Of a DNA stretch of 64,000 bases, positions 52,361 through 60,875 are shown in pieces. The position numbers and the translations under genes were made by a program. Source of the stretch: BJGO01 sp964640655 (GTDB lineage: Bacteria > Bacteroidota > Bacteroidia > Chitinophagales > UBA10324); assembly GCA_964640655.1 (NCBI GenBank), contig CAZXFT010000013.1, positions 25,501-89,500 of the forward strand, in the 5' to 3' direction. The notes beneath the pieces are model-generated. The model did no database searches. It was not told where the DNA came from and saw only the letters and a program-made list of their open reading frames with translations. Position 1 is the stretch's first letter. Every line of letters starts with the position of its first letter.

Positions 52361-53380
52361 TTATTTTACTACAGTAATTTTTGTTGAGAAAGATCCTTTA
52401 GAAGAATTAAGAATTACGTTGTAAACACCGGCAGCAAGATCTTTAACATCTACATTATAGAAGTATGTGCCTTTCAGTTGAGTGCCGTGAGTAATGGCTT
52501 TCATAAAGCGTCCGGCCATATCGTATATACCTAAATCTAATGTAGCCATCTCAGGTAATGTGTATTCAATGCGAACTATATCTGAGCTTGGATTAGGTGT
52601 TGTTCTGATTTCAAATAATTGAGCATCAATTTTTGCCTTACCAAGATTAAGACCATTACCACTTACTTTAATTTCGTCGATACTAATAAGGTTGTCATCA
52701 TGTGTTCCATGACAGAAAGCAATGTAGATGGTTTGTCCGGCATAATCAGCAAGACTTGCAGTGAATTGACGTAAAACGCCTCTGAATCTCATGGAGTCTC
52801 CGTTATATTCTACATATGTTCCATCTAATCCATGTACGAATCCGTTTGGTGATAATTCAAAAGAATTGAATAATGAAGAATAGTTTGAACTATCTACTAT
52901 TCCCGGCTGGCTTATATATTCGGAAGCATAGAATAAAGTATCCGTGAAGTTGTCAGGAAAGTTTCCTGTTTTAGAAACTAATACTTGATAGCCATCCAGA
53001 TATCTTGGCAATTGGAAAGGAGCGGATTTCCATTCCAATGTACCTGTGGCATCAAGAAGTTGAATAGGAGGCAATATTAAATAGTTGGCTACAGGTGTAA
53101 GCGGGTCATTAGTCCAGGAGTTGCTTGATAAAACAGTATTATTACTATCAATTGTAGAAAATCCAAAAGTCAGGTACCATTCATTTGGACGATTGGCTGC
53201 TGCCCCGGCACCAGGTAATCCATCGAAATCGGCATTGATCCAAGTGTTGTCGTTTCCGGTAGGAATGACCGTAGGAATTTCAACTGTGTCGGCCTCAAAA
53301 TCTTCAAAGAGAATGACATTCTGAGCCTGAGTAGCTGAGAATGTAAAAAGTGCAATCAGTAAAGGGTAAAATTTCTTCAT
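52361..53380 (-). CDS. T9SS-secreted choice-of-anchor/cleaved-adhesin protein
   Basis: 339 aa. Signal peptide (LLIALFTFSATQAQ), then a single jelly-roll domain of the cleaved-adhesin/choice-of-anchor J type (ILFEDFEADTVE, WYLTFGFSTIDSNN, and a late ISIDEIKVSG strand), and a type A C-terminal sorting domain of about 75 residues (TTPNPSSDIVRIEYTLP, LGIYDMAGRFMKAI, LAAGVYNVILNS). The sorting domain sends it through the type IX system to the cell surface or medium. Its promoter overlaps the end of the cystathionine synthase gene. Confidence 0.9.
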   Translation of the reverse strand: MKKFYPLLIALFTFSATQAQNVILFEDFEADTVEIPTVIPTGNDNTWINADFDGLPGAGAAANRPNEWYLTFGFSTIDSNNTVLSSNSWTNDPLTPVANYLILPPIQLLDATGTLEWKSAPFQLPRYLDGYQVLVSKTGNFPDNFTDTLFYASEYISQPGIVDSSNYSSLFNSFELSPNGFVHGLDGTYVEYNGDSMRFRGVLRQFTASLADYAGQTIYIAFCHGTHDDNLISIDEIKVSGNGLNLGKAKIDAQLFEIRTTPNPSSDIVRIEYTLPEMATLDLGIYDMAGRFMKAITHGTQLKGTYFYNVDVKDLAAGVYNVILNSSKGSFSTKITVVK

Positions 53381-53411
53381 GTTATTGTTAATTGATTTTT
53401 AAAAGGAGTTG

Positions 53412-53442
53412 CAAATTAAGTATTCAAATTGATTATAACAAA
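53412..53442 (-). promoter_or_regulatory. Promoter of the T9SS adhesin-like gene (TTTG-N19-TTAATTTG)
   Basis: On the minus strand TTTG (53442-53439), 19 bp, TTAATTTG (53419-53412) followed by C. One mismatch in the -7 box. The -33 box lies inside the last codons of the upstream gene. The leader would be about 30 nt. Confidence 0.6.
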
Positions 53443-54572
53443 GCCTGTCTCAGGTCATCAATCAAATCATCGGCATCTTCAATCCCTACGCTCAACCTGA
53501 TGAGAGTGTCCTTCAGTCCGTTTTTAAGTCTTTCTTCTTTTGGAATAGAAGCATGCGTCATCGTTGCCGGATGACCAATCAGAGACTCCACGCCACCTAA
53601 AGATTCTGCTAAGGAAAAGAGTTTAGTACCGCTAAGTACTTTCAGTGCCTCATCCATATTATCACCTTTCAGCGTAAATGAAATCATACCGCCAAAACCA
53701 CGCATTTGCTTTTTAGCAATCTCATGATTTGGATGAGTACTTAACCCAGGATAGTAAACACTTTCAACTTTCGGATGATTTACCAGAAAATCAACAATAC
53801 GTGCACCGTTCTCACAATGTCTCTGCATGCGTACGTGTAGGGTCTTGATTCCGCGCAGCATCAAAAAACAGTCTTGTGGCCCGGGTACAGCACCGCAAGA
53901 ATTTTGAATAAACTTCAGTTGTTCATTAATCGCAGCATCATTAGTAATGAGCATTCCCATGACCACATCGCTGTGACCACCTAAATATTTTGTAGCGGAA
54001 TGCAGTACGATATCAGCGCCGAGGTCAAGAGGGTTTTGCAGGTATGGCGAAGCAAAAGTGTTGTCTACCACTAATGTGAGACTATTCTTTTTGCAAATGG
54101 CAGCAGCACCTGTAATATCAATCACATTCATCATAGGGTTAGTGGGAGTTTCCACCCATACCATTTTAGTTTTTGGTGAGATAAACTTCTCAATATGCTT
54201 TACATCGTGCATTGGTATAAAATGAAATTTGATACCATACTTCTCAAATATTTTAGTGAAGATGCGGTAAGTGCCTCCGTACAAATCATTGGTGCTGATA
54301 ACCTCATCGCCGGGAGACAATAACTTAACAACAGCATCAGTAGCACCCATCCCACTGCTAAAACACAACCCGTGTTTTCCGTTCTCGAGTGCAGCAATAT
54401 TTTTTTGCAAAGCATCACGTGTAGGATTTTGAGTGCGGGCATATTCGTACCCTTTATGGTCTCCTGGTGCCGCCTGAACATATGTAGAGGTTTGAAAAAT
54501 AGGTGTCATGATCGCTCCTGTTGTAGGGTCGGGTTCAATGCCTGCGTGAAGGGCTCTGGTAGCAAATTTCAT
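53433..54572 (-). CDS. Cystathionine gamma-synthase/lyase family PLP enzyme
   Basis: 379 aa, Cys/Met metabolism PLP family. The opening FATRALHAGIEPDPTTGAIMTPIF is characteristic, the PLP Lys is in HSATKYLGGHSDVVMG (about residue 198), and ENGKHGLCFSSGMGA and SLGGVESLIGHPATMTH are family blocks. It makes or breaks cystathionine between cysteine and homocysteine; synthase and lyase cannot be told apart with certainty from sequence, though such Bacteroidota proteins are commonly called MetB or MccB. It diverges from the TIGR03032 gene. Confidence 0.92.
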   Translation of the reverse strand: MKFATRALHAGIEPDPTTGAIMTPIFQTSTYVQAAPGDHKGYEYARTQNPTRDALQKNIAALENGKHGLCFSSGMGATDAVVKLLSPGDEVISTNDLYGGTYRIFTKIFEKYGIKFHFIPMHDVKHIEKFISPKTKMVWVETPTNPMMNVIDITGAAAICKKNSLTLVVDNTFASPYLQNPLDLGADIVLHSATKYLGGHSDVVMGMLITNDAAINEQLKFIQNSCGAVPGPQDCFLMLRGIKTLHVRMQRHCENGARIVDFLVNHPKVESVYYPGLSTHPNHEIAKKQMRGFGGMISFTLKGDNMDEALKVLSGTKLFSLAESLGGVESLIGHPATMTHASIPKEERLKNGLKDTLIRLSVGIEDADDLIDDLRQALL

Positions 54573-54603
54573 GTGTCGTTATTGTGGTTTATATAATGTG
54601 GTG

Positions 54604-54611
54604 CAAAGATG
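54604..54611 (-). promoter_or_regulatory. Probable -7 box of the cystathionine synthase-type gene
   Basis: CATCTTTG on the minus strand, followed by C, matches seven of eight positions of TAnnTTTG, 31 bp before the ATG at 54572. Confidence 0.4.
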
Positions 54612-54645
54612 CATTTGTTTTATACACCTATATATTTACCCCGAA

Positions 54646-55701
54646 ATGTCTCAACAACCTGCACCTTTTTCCTGCACATTCACACCTTCCTTGCCTCACT
54701 TGCTATCACAATTAAAATGTAGCATCGCCATCACCACCTATCAGGCAGGCAAGCTCATCTTCATATCACCATCGGGCTATGATAAACTCATTCAATTACC
54801 CAGAACATTTCACCGACCAATGGGCTTGAGCGTTTCAGGTAACCAATTGGCGCTGGCTACACGTACCCAGGTTACAACCTTTATAAACGAGCCTTCGCTC
54901 AACATTAATTATCAGAAAACACCTAGTGCATATGATGCCATGTTTGCTCCGCGAATTACTTATCATACCGGCCCGTTAGACCTTCACGATATTCATTTTT
55001 TGGATAGCCATTTGCTTGCTGTAACCACAGCATTTAATTGCATCAGTAGACTAACACCAAATGAAAGTTTTACTCCTGTATGGAAACCCGATTTCATTAC
55101 AGGAATTGAGGCTGAAGACCGTTGCCATTTGAATGGTTTTGCCATAAAAAACAATGACTGGTTTGTAACGGCATTTAACTGTGGGAATACATTAGGTAGC
55201 TGGCGCAGCGATATTCTTAATTCAGGAGTGCTGATACATGCTCAAACACAAGAGCAAATTCTGAATCAACTTGCCATACCTCACTCACCAAGAATGTATA
55301 AAGGTAAACTCTACCTTTTGCTCTCCGGTAAAGGGGAGATGGTTGAAGTGGATTTGGAGAAGAAATCATATTCAGTAGTATGTCATGTGCCGGCGTTTGT
55401 GCGAGGTTTAGCATTTGTGTCGGAGTTTGCATTTATAGGCATCTCACAACCGCGTAAATCATCTTCAACATTCGGAAAACTTTCTGCCGAAGCTCAGCAA
55501 CAAAAAGCAGGTATAGTTGTGGTTGATTTAAAAACAGGTAATGTGGTGTCTGAGTTGCGTTATACCAATTCGGTTGAAGAAATATATGATGTACAGATTA
55601 TTCATGATTCTGTTAGACCAAATATTTTAGCTCCCGATAAACCAGAACATAACCTGGCTGTGGTATCAGATGCTCGTTCGTGGTGGGCAGCATCCGATTA
55701 A
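54646..55701 (+). CDS. TIGR03032 (DUF4915)-family protein
   Basis: 351 aa from the ATG at 54646 (MSQQPAPFSCTFTPSLPHLL); the frame is open further upstream but lacks family-like sequence. A seven-bladed beta-propeller-like pattern of short strand repeats runs through it: AITTYQAGKLIFISP, FHRPMGLSVSGNQLALAT, DLHDIHFLDSHLLAV, CHLNGFAIKNNDWFVTAFN. These match the TIGR03032 family, found in bacteria with no known function. No signal peptide, so it is probably cytoplasmic. A -7-like box TATATTTA at 54631-54638 stands 7 bp upstream. Confidence 0.82.
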   Translation: MSQQPAPFSCTFTPSLPHLLSQLKCSIAITTYQAGKLIFISPSGYDKLIQLPRTFHRPMGLSVSGNQLALATRTQVTTFINEPSLNINYQKTPSAYDAMFAPRITYHTGPLDLHDIHFLDSHLLAVTTAFNCISRLTPNESFTPVWKPDFITGIEAEDRCHLNGFAIKNNDWFVTAFNCGNTLGSWRSDILNSGVLIHAQTQEQILNQLAIPHSPRMYKGKLYLLLSGKGEMVEVDLEKKSYSVVCHVPAFVRGLAFVSEFAFIGISQPRKSSSTFGKLSAEAQQQKAGIVVVDLKTGNVVSELRYTNSVEEIYDVQIIHDSVRPNILAPDKPEHNLAVVSDARSWWAASD

Positions 55702-55756
55702 TATTGAGACTATTACTTTTTAATAATAAGTTAGCTTAGCCGCACTAATAAGTAGT

Positions 55757-57100
55757 ATGCACTTCAGACATCAACTATCCATTCTTAAAAATAAACTATT
55801 AAATCTTCAAGCCAATTCATCAAATGATGCGGCTTTATGCATTTCGATGTTTAGGAAGATTCGTCAGCAGATGCCTATGGCATCTATACGCAGAACTATA
55901 GGCGCTGCAGCCTTTGCAGTGCTTTTGCAATTAGTAGCACCAAATACCCAAGCACAAAACAGAGCAACATTCAACTTTGGTACGCCACAGTTTAATCCAT
56001 TCGGGTTGCAAAGTATTCCCAATGCAAGCGTGACCTTGCCATCATTGGGAGATTTAGACAACGATGGAGACATTGATATGGTTGTTGCCTATTTGGATAC
56101 CATAAGTTACAGCTCCAAATTCTTATATATTAAAAATGAGGGTAGTATTGGAAATCCATCTTTTAGTTCTCCATCAGATGAAATTTATTCCAACCCGATA
56201 ATCAGTAATGATTTTCCTATCAATGCTCCGGCACTTGTCGATTTAGATGGCGATGGTGATTTAGATATTGTGGTTGGGGCATACGATTATGATTCATATA
56301 CCTATAATGGTAAGTTTATCTATTATCAGAACATTGGCACTGCAGCAAACCCACAATATGCTGAAGGGGTAGATAATCCATTTGAACTTCAACCATCAAT
56401 GGCAGGTCTCTTCTGGTTCCCGACTTTTGCAGACATAGACGGTGATGGTGATCAGGATATGGTTGCTTCCTCATATTATGCAGGAACAAAATTTTTTAAA
56501 AACTCCGGCTCTGCTACTTCACCTCAGTTTGATGAGCCAATTGATATGAATACAGCCTTCGAAATAACTCAGCCAATAAATTTCGTATTTCCATTTTTTG
56601 CTGACCTGGATAATGACGCGGACATTGATTTATTTATTACGGATTATTATGATGGAAAATTCATGTATTTTGAAAATACCGGAACAACAACAGCACCGGC
56701 GTTTGCTGCAGTAGTAAATAATCCAGACAATCTTACTTATTCCGATATTGATCTTACCCCAAACTTTGTAAAGTTTGATAATGATGCTGACCTGGAGATG
56801 TTTTCTGGTTCATATACCGGAATAGTTTATCGTGAGAATTTACAATTCGCGGTTGGGGTTAAAAATGTTGTAATCAAATCAATTCAGGTTGCACCGACAG
56901 TAAGCAACGATGTGATCAATGTGTTGAATTTGAAAAATGCCATTCAGCAAGTAACCGTTTATAATATGCTGGGTCAGGTAACTCAAGTTGATTATTCAGG
57001 CACAAGCATTAGCATACAATCATTGATTGCAGGACAGTACCATCTGCGCATCATTGATTCTGCCGGTGAAGTATACACAGCCCCATTCATAAAACAGTAG
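55757..57100 (+). CDS. FG-GAP/VCBS repeat protein with T9SS sorting domain
   Basis: 447 aa as drawn; the true start is probably the ATG at 55871 or 55877, because the signal peptide (IRRTIGAAAFAVLLQLVAPNTQAQ in two parts) begins at residue 44. Five calcium-binding repeats of the type LxDLDxDGDxD are seen near residues 97, 160, 224, 281 and 338 (DNDGDIDMVV, DGDGDLDIVVG, DGDGDQDMV, DNDADIDLFIT, DNDADLEMF). A C-terminal sorting domain closes it (QVTVYNMLGQV, LIAGQYHLRIIDSAGE). A secreted integrin-like propeller protein, released or anchored by type IX secretion. Confidence 0.87.
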   Translation: MHFRHQLSILKNKLLNLQANSSNDAALCISMFRKIRQQMPMASIRRTIGAAAFAVLLQLVAPNTQAQNRATFNFGTPQFNPFGLQSIPNASVTLPSLGDLDNDGDIDMVVAYLDTISYSSKFLYIKNEGSIGNPSFSSPSDEIYSNPIISNDFPINAPALVDLDGDGDLDIVVGAYDYDSYTYNGKFIYYQNIGTAANPQYAEGVDNPFELQPSMAGLFWFPTFADIDGDGDQDMVASSYYAGTKFFKNSGSATSPQFDEPIDMNTAFEITQPINFVFPFFADLDNDADIDLFITDYYDGKFMYFENTGTTTAPAFAAVVNNPDNLTYSDIDLTPNFVKFDNDADLEMFSGSYTGIVYRENLQFAVGVKNVVIKSIQVAPTVSNDVINVLNLKNAIQQVTVYNMLGQVTQVDYSGTSISIQSLIAGQYHLRIIDSAGEVYTAPFIKQ

Positions 57101-57104
57101 AAAA

Positions 57105-57599
57105 ATGCCAATAGAAAAGTTTCTTGTTTTCATCATTGACGACGACCCATTTATGCGCACGGTTTTGAAAGAATTCATTTCTTCAAAATATCCTGATGCT
57201 TTAATTGATTTATTTGAAACCGGCGAAAAAGCTTTAATGAATCTGCATAAAAAACCGGATGTTATTTTATTGGATTATAACCTCGACAGTAAGGAGGGCT
57301 CTGCCTTGAATGGGCTTGAAATTTTAAAACGCATCAAACAGCTCTTACATGCTGTCCCGGTAATATTTATTTCTGCATCAGATGATCCACAAATAAGTGC
57401 CGACATTATTAAGTATGGCGCGTTTGATTACATTGTAAAAGGAGATCAGGCGTTTCCAAGGTTGGAGGTAATGATTAACAATGCCACTGGCCACTTATCA
57501 CTGCGAAAGGAAATGGCAACACAAAAAGTATTCAACCGAATCCTGTTTTTGCTGTTTGTTGTGATTTTGATTTTATTTATCATCTCACAATTCCTTTAG
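57105..57599 (+). CDS. Single receiver protein with C-terminal membrane anchor
   Basis: 164 aa. Residues 1-125 are a receiver domain: acidic cluster IIDDDPF, phospho-Asp in VILLDYNLD (about 55), Ser in FISASDD and Lys in YIVKGD. After a short charged stretch (LSLRKEMATQKVFNR) the last 20 residues form one hydrophobic helix (ILFLLFVVILILFIISQFL) up to the stop, i.e. a tail anchor. No output domain. It starts 4 bp after the FG-GAP gene. A receiver pinned to the membrane could be a phosphate sink or control a membrane partner; no kinase is adjacent. Confidence 0.85.
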   Translation: MPIEKFLVFIIDDDPFMRTVLKEFISSKYPDALIDLFETGEKALMNLHKKPDVILLDYNLDSKEGSALNGLEILKRIKQLLHAVPVIFISASDDPQISADIIKYGAFDYIVKGDQAFPRLEVMINNATGHLSLRKEMATQKVFNRILFLLFVVILILFIISQFL

Positions 57600-57630
57600 T
57601 ACAGCTACAAAGTATTATGCAGTTTCTTGG

Positions 57631-58875
57631 TTACAACATTTTGTATGTAATCAACCCACTTAGAAGTTTTGGTTCAAACCAGGTGCTCTTAGGTGGCATA
57701 ATTAATCCTGCGTCGCTAACATCAAATAGTTGTTTCATACTAACTGGGTAGAGAGCAAATGCTACAGCCGATTTACCCCGGGACACTTTTTTTTCTAATG
57801 CGGCAACTCCTTTTGTTCCTTCCAAAAAGTCGATGCGCTTATCGGTACGAGGATCAACTATCCCAAGTATAGGACTTAATAAATTCTCCTGTAAAATACT
57901 TACATCAAGTACACTTATTGGGTCATTGGCATAGGTGCCTTCTTTCGCTTTAAGCCTAAACCACTTATTATCGAAGTACATGCCTATATCGTGAACATGT
58001 TGTGGTATAAACGGCGACACATCAGATAACTGAACATCGAATCGTTCTAATATTTTTTTTAGAAAAACTTCGCTGCTCAATTGGTTTAAGTCCTTAACTA
58101 TTCTGTTGTAGTCATATATCTTCAACTGATTAGCAGGAAAAATACATGTATGCAGATAGTTGTAATCCTCCTTTCCTGTATGATTAGGATTTTCTTTTCT
58201 CTTCATCTCTGCTACAAGACTAGCCGATGCTGCACGATGGTGGCCATCGGCGATATAGGTGTAAGGAACACGCTCATTCAATAATTGAGTTAAAGTTTGA
58301 ATTTGCTGTGCATCTCTGATAACCCACATTGAGTGAAACACATGCAAATCTGATTCAAAATGGTAATCGGGAACCTCAGCGGTGAGTGTGTTAATCAGGG
58401 TATCAATTTCTGGAACGGGGTTATATGCCAGAAATACAGGATTGCTTTGAATACCGGTAGTGATAATGTGTTTTACATTCTCCGACTCTTTTTCTGAGCG
58501 TGTATGCTCATGTTTTTTAATGTTTCCGTTAACATATTCTTGCAAATGATAACGCGCCACTAGTCCGGTCTGGCTACGGCCATTCAGTGTTTGGCGATAG
58601 ATATAATAACACTCCTGGTCATCCTGAAAAACAGTTTTTTCGCGCATGAGTTTTAGCAGATATTCCGCCGCAAAGTCGAAAAGACGCTGATCGGTTTTTT
58701 CAATTCCTTCAGTAAAGTTGATTCGTGGTTTTATGACATGCGCAAAGGAAATAGGATTTCGAATTGCTGCTTCCCTGCGGTTGTCTTCGTTCATCAGGTT
58801 ATTAGGCAGAATGGCTACTTTATCAGCTAATGCTTTTGTTGGTCTTATTCCGGCAAATGGTTTTATTCGTTGCAT
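57631..58875 (-). CDS. DUF1015-family protein with DGHHR motif
   Basis: 414 aa, the full DUF1015 length. The start is family-like (IKPFAGIRPTKALADKVAILP). The central motif TYIADGHHRAASASLV near residue 210 is the family hallmark and resembles the GxxRxxA nucleotide-site motif of ParB/Srx-fold proteins, some of which are serine kinases. The C-terminal part (ILGIVDPRTDKRIDFLEGTKG) is conserved. In many bacteria the gene lies beside serC and serA, as here, with one GT2 gene between. No proven function; a role near serine or phosphoserine is inferred from context. Confidence 0.87.
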   Translation of the reverse strand: MQRIKPFAGIRPTKALADKVAILPNNLMNEDNRREAAIRNPISFAHVIKPRINFTEGIEKTDQRLFDFAAEYLLKLMREKTVFQDDQECYYIYRQTLNGRSQTGLVARYHLQEYVNGNIKKHEHTRSEKESENVKHIITTGIQSNPVFLAYNPVPEIDTLINTLTAEVPDYHFESDLHVFHSMWVIRDAQQIQTLTQLLNERVPYTYIADGHHRAASASLVAEMKRKENPNHTGKEDYNYLHTCIFPANQLKIYDYNRIVKDLNQLSSEVFLKKILERFDVQLSDVSPFIPQHVHDIGMYFDNKWFRLKAKEGTYANDPISVLDVSILQENLLSPILGIVDPRTDKRIDFLEGTKGVAALEKKVSRGKSAVAFALYPVSMKQLFDVSDAGLIMPPKSTWFEPKLLSGLITYKML

Positions 58876-58896
58876 ATGTATGAAATGCGCTTAATG

Positions 58897-59916
58897 TTAT
58901 CGGGTTAAATTGGTGTGTTGTTGTGATTGCCTTTTGTTTAAAAGTATGAAATCAATAATACCTCTTAGATAGCCATACCCATAGGACAAATGCAACACGG
59001 GAAACGTAAAGAACAAGCAGGCAACATCACTAAAATTACTGCCGTGTTTAATAGACATCAGTAACGCTGTAATGATGTATAATGCCAAAGGTGCCGACCA
59101 GAGTATGTTAATACAAATTCCTATCGGCACGCTGAGTAAATACAATAGAAAGAGTAGTGGAATTATTTGTCGGAATGTTGTAATAGCTTTATGCTTTCGG
59201 TTAACATATACTTTCCAATAACCATACTGAAATTGTTGTGATGCCAATTTGGCAATACTGTTTCTTACATAATATGTTGCATGAGAATGAATGTCTAAAT
59301 AAATTTTGTATCCGTTTTTTAAAATACGGTAACTCATTTCATCATCCTGATTACGGGTAAGTTCTTCATCAAAGTATCCAATCTCATCGAAGAGCTTTTT
59401 GGGATATACACCAAATGCAACAGTATCCACATAACCCGAACTTAAGCCTGTTCTGAAATGCGAGCTGCCTACACCAAATGCTGTGCTCATTGCAATAGAG
59501 ATAACACGTGCTGTGTCGCTGGCGGAAATACTTTGCAGTATACCTCCTGCACAGGCAATCTTATTATCTTCCTGTAAATGTTTGATTGCATTGCTGATAT
59601 AGTTATTACTTATTTCTGAATGGGCTCCCAGTATCATCACGTATTTTGCACTTGATTTTTTTATGCCGATGTTTAATGCGAATGGAGTTGTACGTTTTTG
59701 ATTTTCAATGATGGAAACTCGATTATTATTTGCAAATGCCTGATGAATAGTATTCACTGTTCCATCGTCACTCAAACCATCTATCACAATAACATCCAGC
59801 AAATCGCTCGGATACTCTGATTGCAAGACACTTTCAATACACCGCACGATGTGCCCCTGTTCATTTCTACAGGGAATCACAACACTTACGCACGGTAATG
59901 GATGTGCCTCCGGCAT
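58897..59916 (-). CDS. Glycosyltransferase family 2, membrane-bound
   Basis: 339 aa. GT-A domain over about 1-225: VSVVIPCRNEQGHIVRCIES, VIVIDGLSDDGTV, FALNIGIKKSSAKYVMILGAH and the catalytic-region acidic group in LTRNQDDEMSYRILK. Two or three hydrophobic segments follow at about 245-310. This resembles succinoglycan- or EPS-type GT2 enzymes that add a sugar to a lipid-linked intermediate. It lies 8 bp after serA and 21 bp before the DUF1015 gene, an unexpected partner in a serine operon. Confidence 0.85.
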   Translation of the reverse strand: MPEAHPLPCVSVVIPCRNEQGHIVRCIESVLQSEYPSDLLDVIVIDGLSDDGTVNTIHQAFANNNRVSIIENQKRTTPFALNIGIKKSSAKYVMILGAHSEISNNYISNAIKHLQEDNKIACAGGILQSISASDTARVISIAMSTAFGVGSSHFRTGLSSGYVDTVAFGVYPKKLFDEIGYFDEELTRNQDDEMSYRILKNGYKIYLDIHSHATYYVRNSIAKLASQQFQYGYWKVYVNRKHKAITTFRQIIPLLFLLYLLSVPIGICINILWSAPLALYIITALLMSIKHGSNFSDVACLFFTFPVLHLSYGYGYLRGIIDFILLNKRQSQQHTNLTR

Positions 59917-59924
59917 AGAAATAA

Positions 59925-60875
59925 CTATTGTTTGAAAAACTGCTTAATGATTTCAAAGACCTCTATGCCAACGCGTTCCTGCGCCTCCGCGGTTGATGCA
60001 CCAATGTGTGGGGTTAATGAAACAAGGGGATGTGTTAGCAGTGCTGTATTTTGTGTGGGTTCTTTTTCAAATACATCTATACCTGCAAAAGCAATGTGAC
60101 CGCTATTAAGTGCATTTAATAAAGCAGACTCATTTACTGTTCCACCTCGAGCACAATTAATCAATACGCTTCCTTTTTTCATTAGTGCAAATTCCTTTTC
60201 ACCTACCACTTCAGTGCTTCCTGCGCTATGTATGCTGATGATGTCGCTTTGACGAAGAACTTCTTCCTTGCTTATCGGGTGTATAACAATGCTTGCCGAT
60301 TTACCATTTGGCAACTTAATTTCTATATCAGATTTAACAGGATATAAATCGTAAGCAACTACATTCATTCCTAATCCTATGGCAATACGAGCAGTAGCGC
60401 GACCTATATTACCGAACCCGATTAAACCCAGAGTTTTTCCGTTCACTTCCCAACCATTTGAGTACTTCTTCTTGAGCTCGTTAAATTGAGTCAATCCATC
60501 AACTGGCATCTTTCTGTTTGAATCGTGAAGCATTCTTGCAACACTAAATATGTGAGCAAAAACAAGCTCGGCTACCGATTGAGATGATGCCTTTGGTGTA
60601 TTGCGAACCGCGATTCCTTTCGCCTCAGCATACGGAACATCGATGTTATCCAATCCTACTCCGCCTCTGACAATTAACTTAGTCTTCGACATCACATCTA
60701 ATAAATCTTTCCGAACATTAGTAGCACTTCTTACAGTAAGTACATCGTAGTTGTTGACGATTTCCGCTAATTTATCCTGAGGGAATTTTGAAGTATCTAC
60801 ATCAAAACCTGCTTCCGTCAATAGTCTTTTACCACTTTCGTCAATACCGTCATTTGCTAAAACTTTAATAGCCAT
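59925..60875 (-). CDS. serA: D-3-phosphoglycerate dehydrogenase, short form
   Basis: 316 aa, the short SerA without a regulatory ACT domain. The NAD site is LGLIGFGNIGRATARIAIG (about 149), the substrate loop VRSATNVRKDLLD, the Glu in NESALLNALNSGHIAFAGIDVFEKEP and the catalytic His in SLTPHIGASTAEA are intact. It oxidises 3-phosphoglycerate to 3-phosphohydroxypyruvate, the first step of serine synthesis. It starts directly after the serC stop (no gap). Lack of an ACT domain suggests no direct serine feedback of the usual type. Confidence 0.93.
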   Translation of the reverse strand: MAIKVLANDGIDESGKRLLTEAGFDVDTSKFPQDKLAEIVNNYDVLTVRSATNVRKDLLDVMSKTKLIVRGGVGLDNIDVPYAEAKGIAVRNTPKASSQSVAELVFAHIFSVARMLHDSNRKMPVDGLTQFNELKKKYSNGWEVNGKTLGLIGFGNIGRATARIAIGLGMNVVAYDLYPVKSDIEIKLPNGKSASIVIHPISKEEVLRQSDIISIHSAGSTEVVGEKEFALMKKGSVLINCARGGTVNESALLNALNSGHIAFAGIDVFEKEPTQNTALLTHPLVSLTPHIGASTAEAQERVGIEVFEIIKQFFKQ

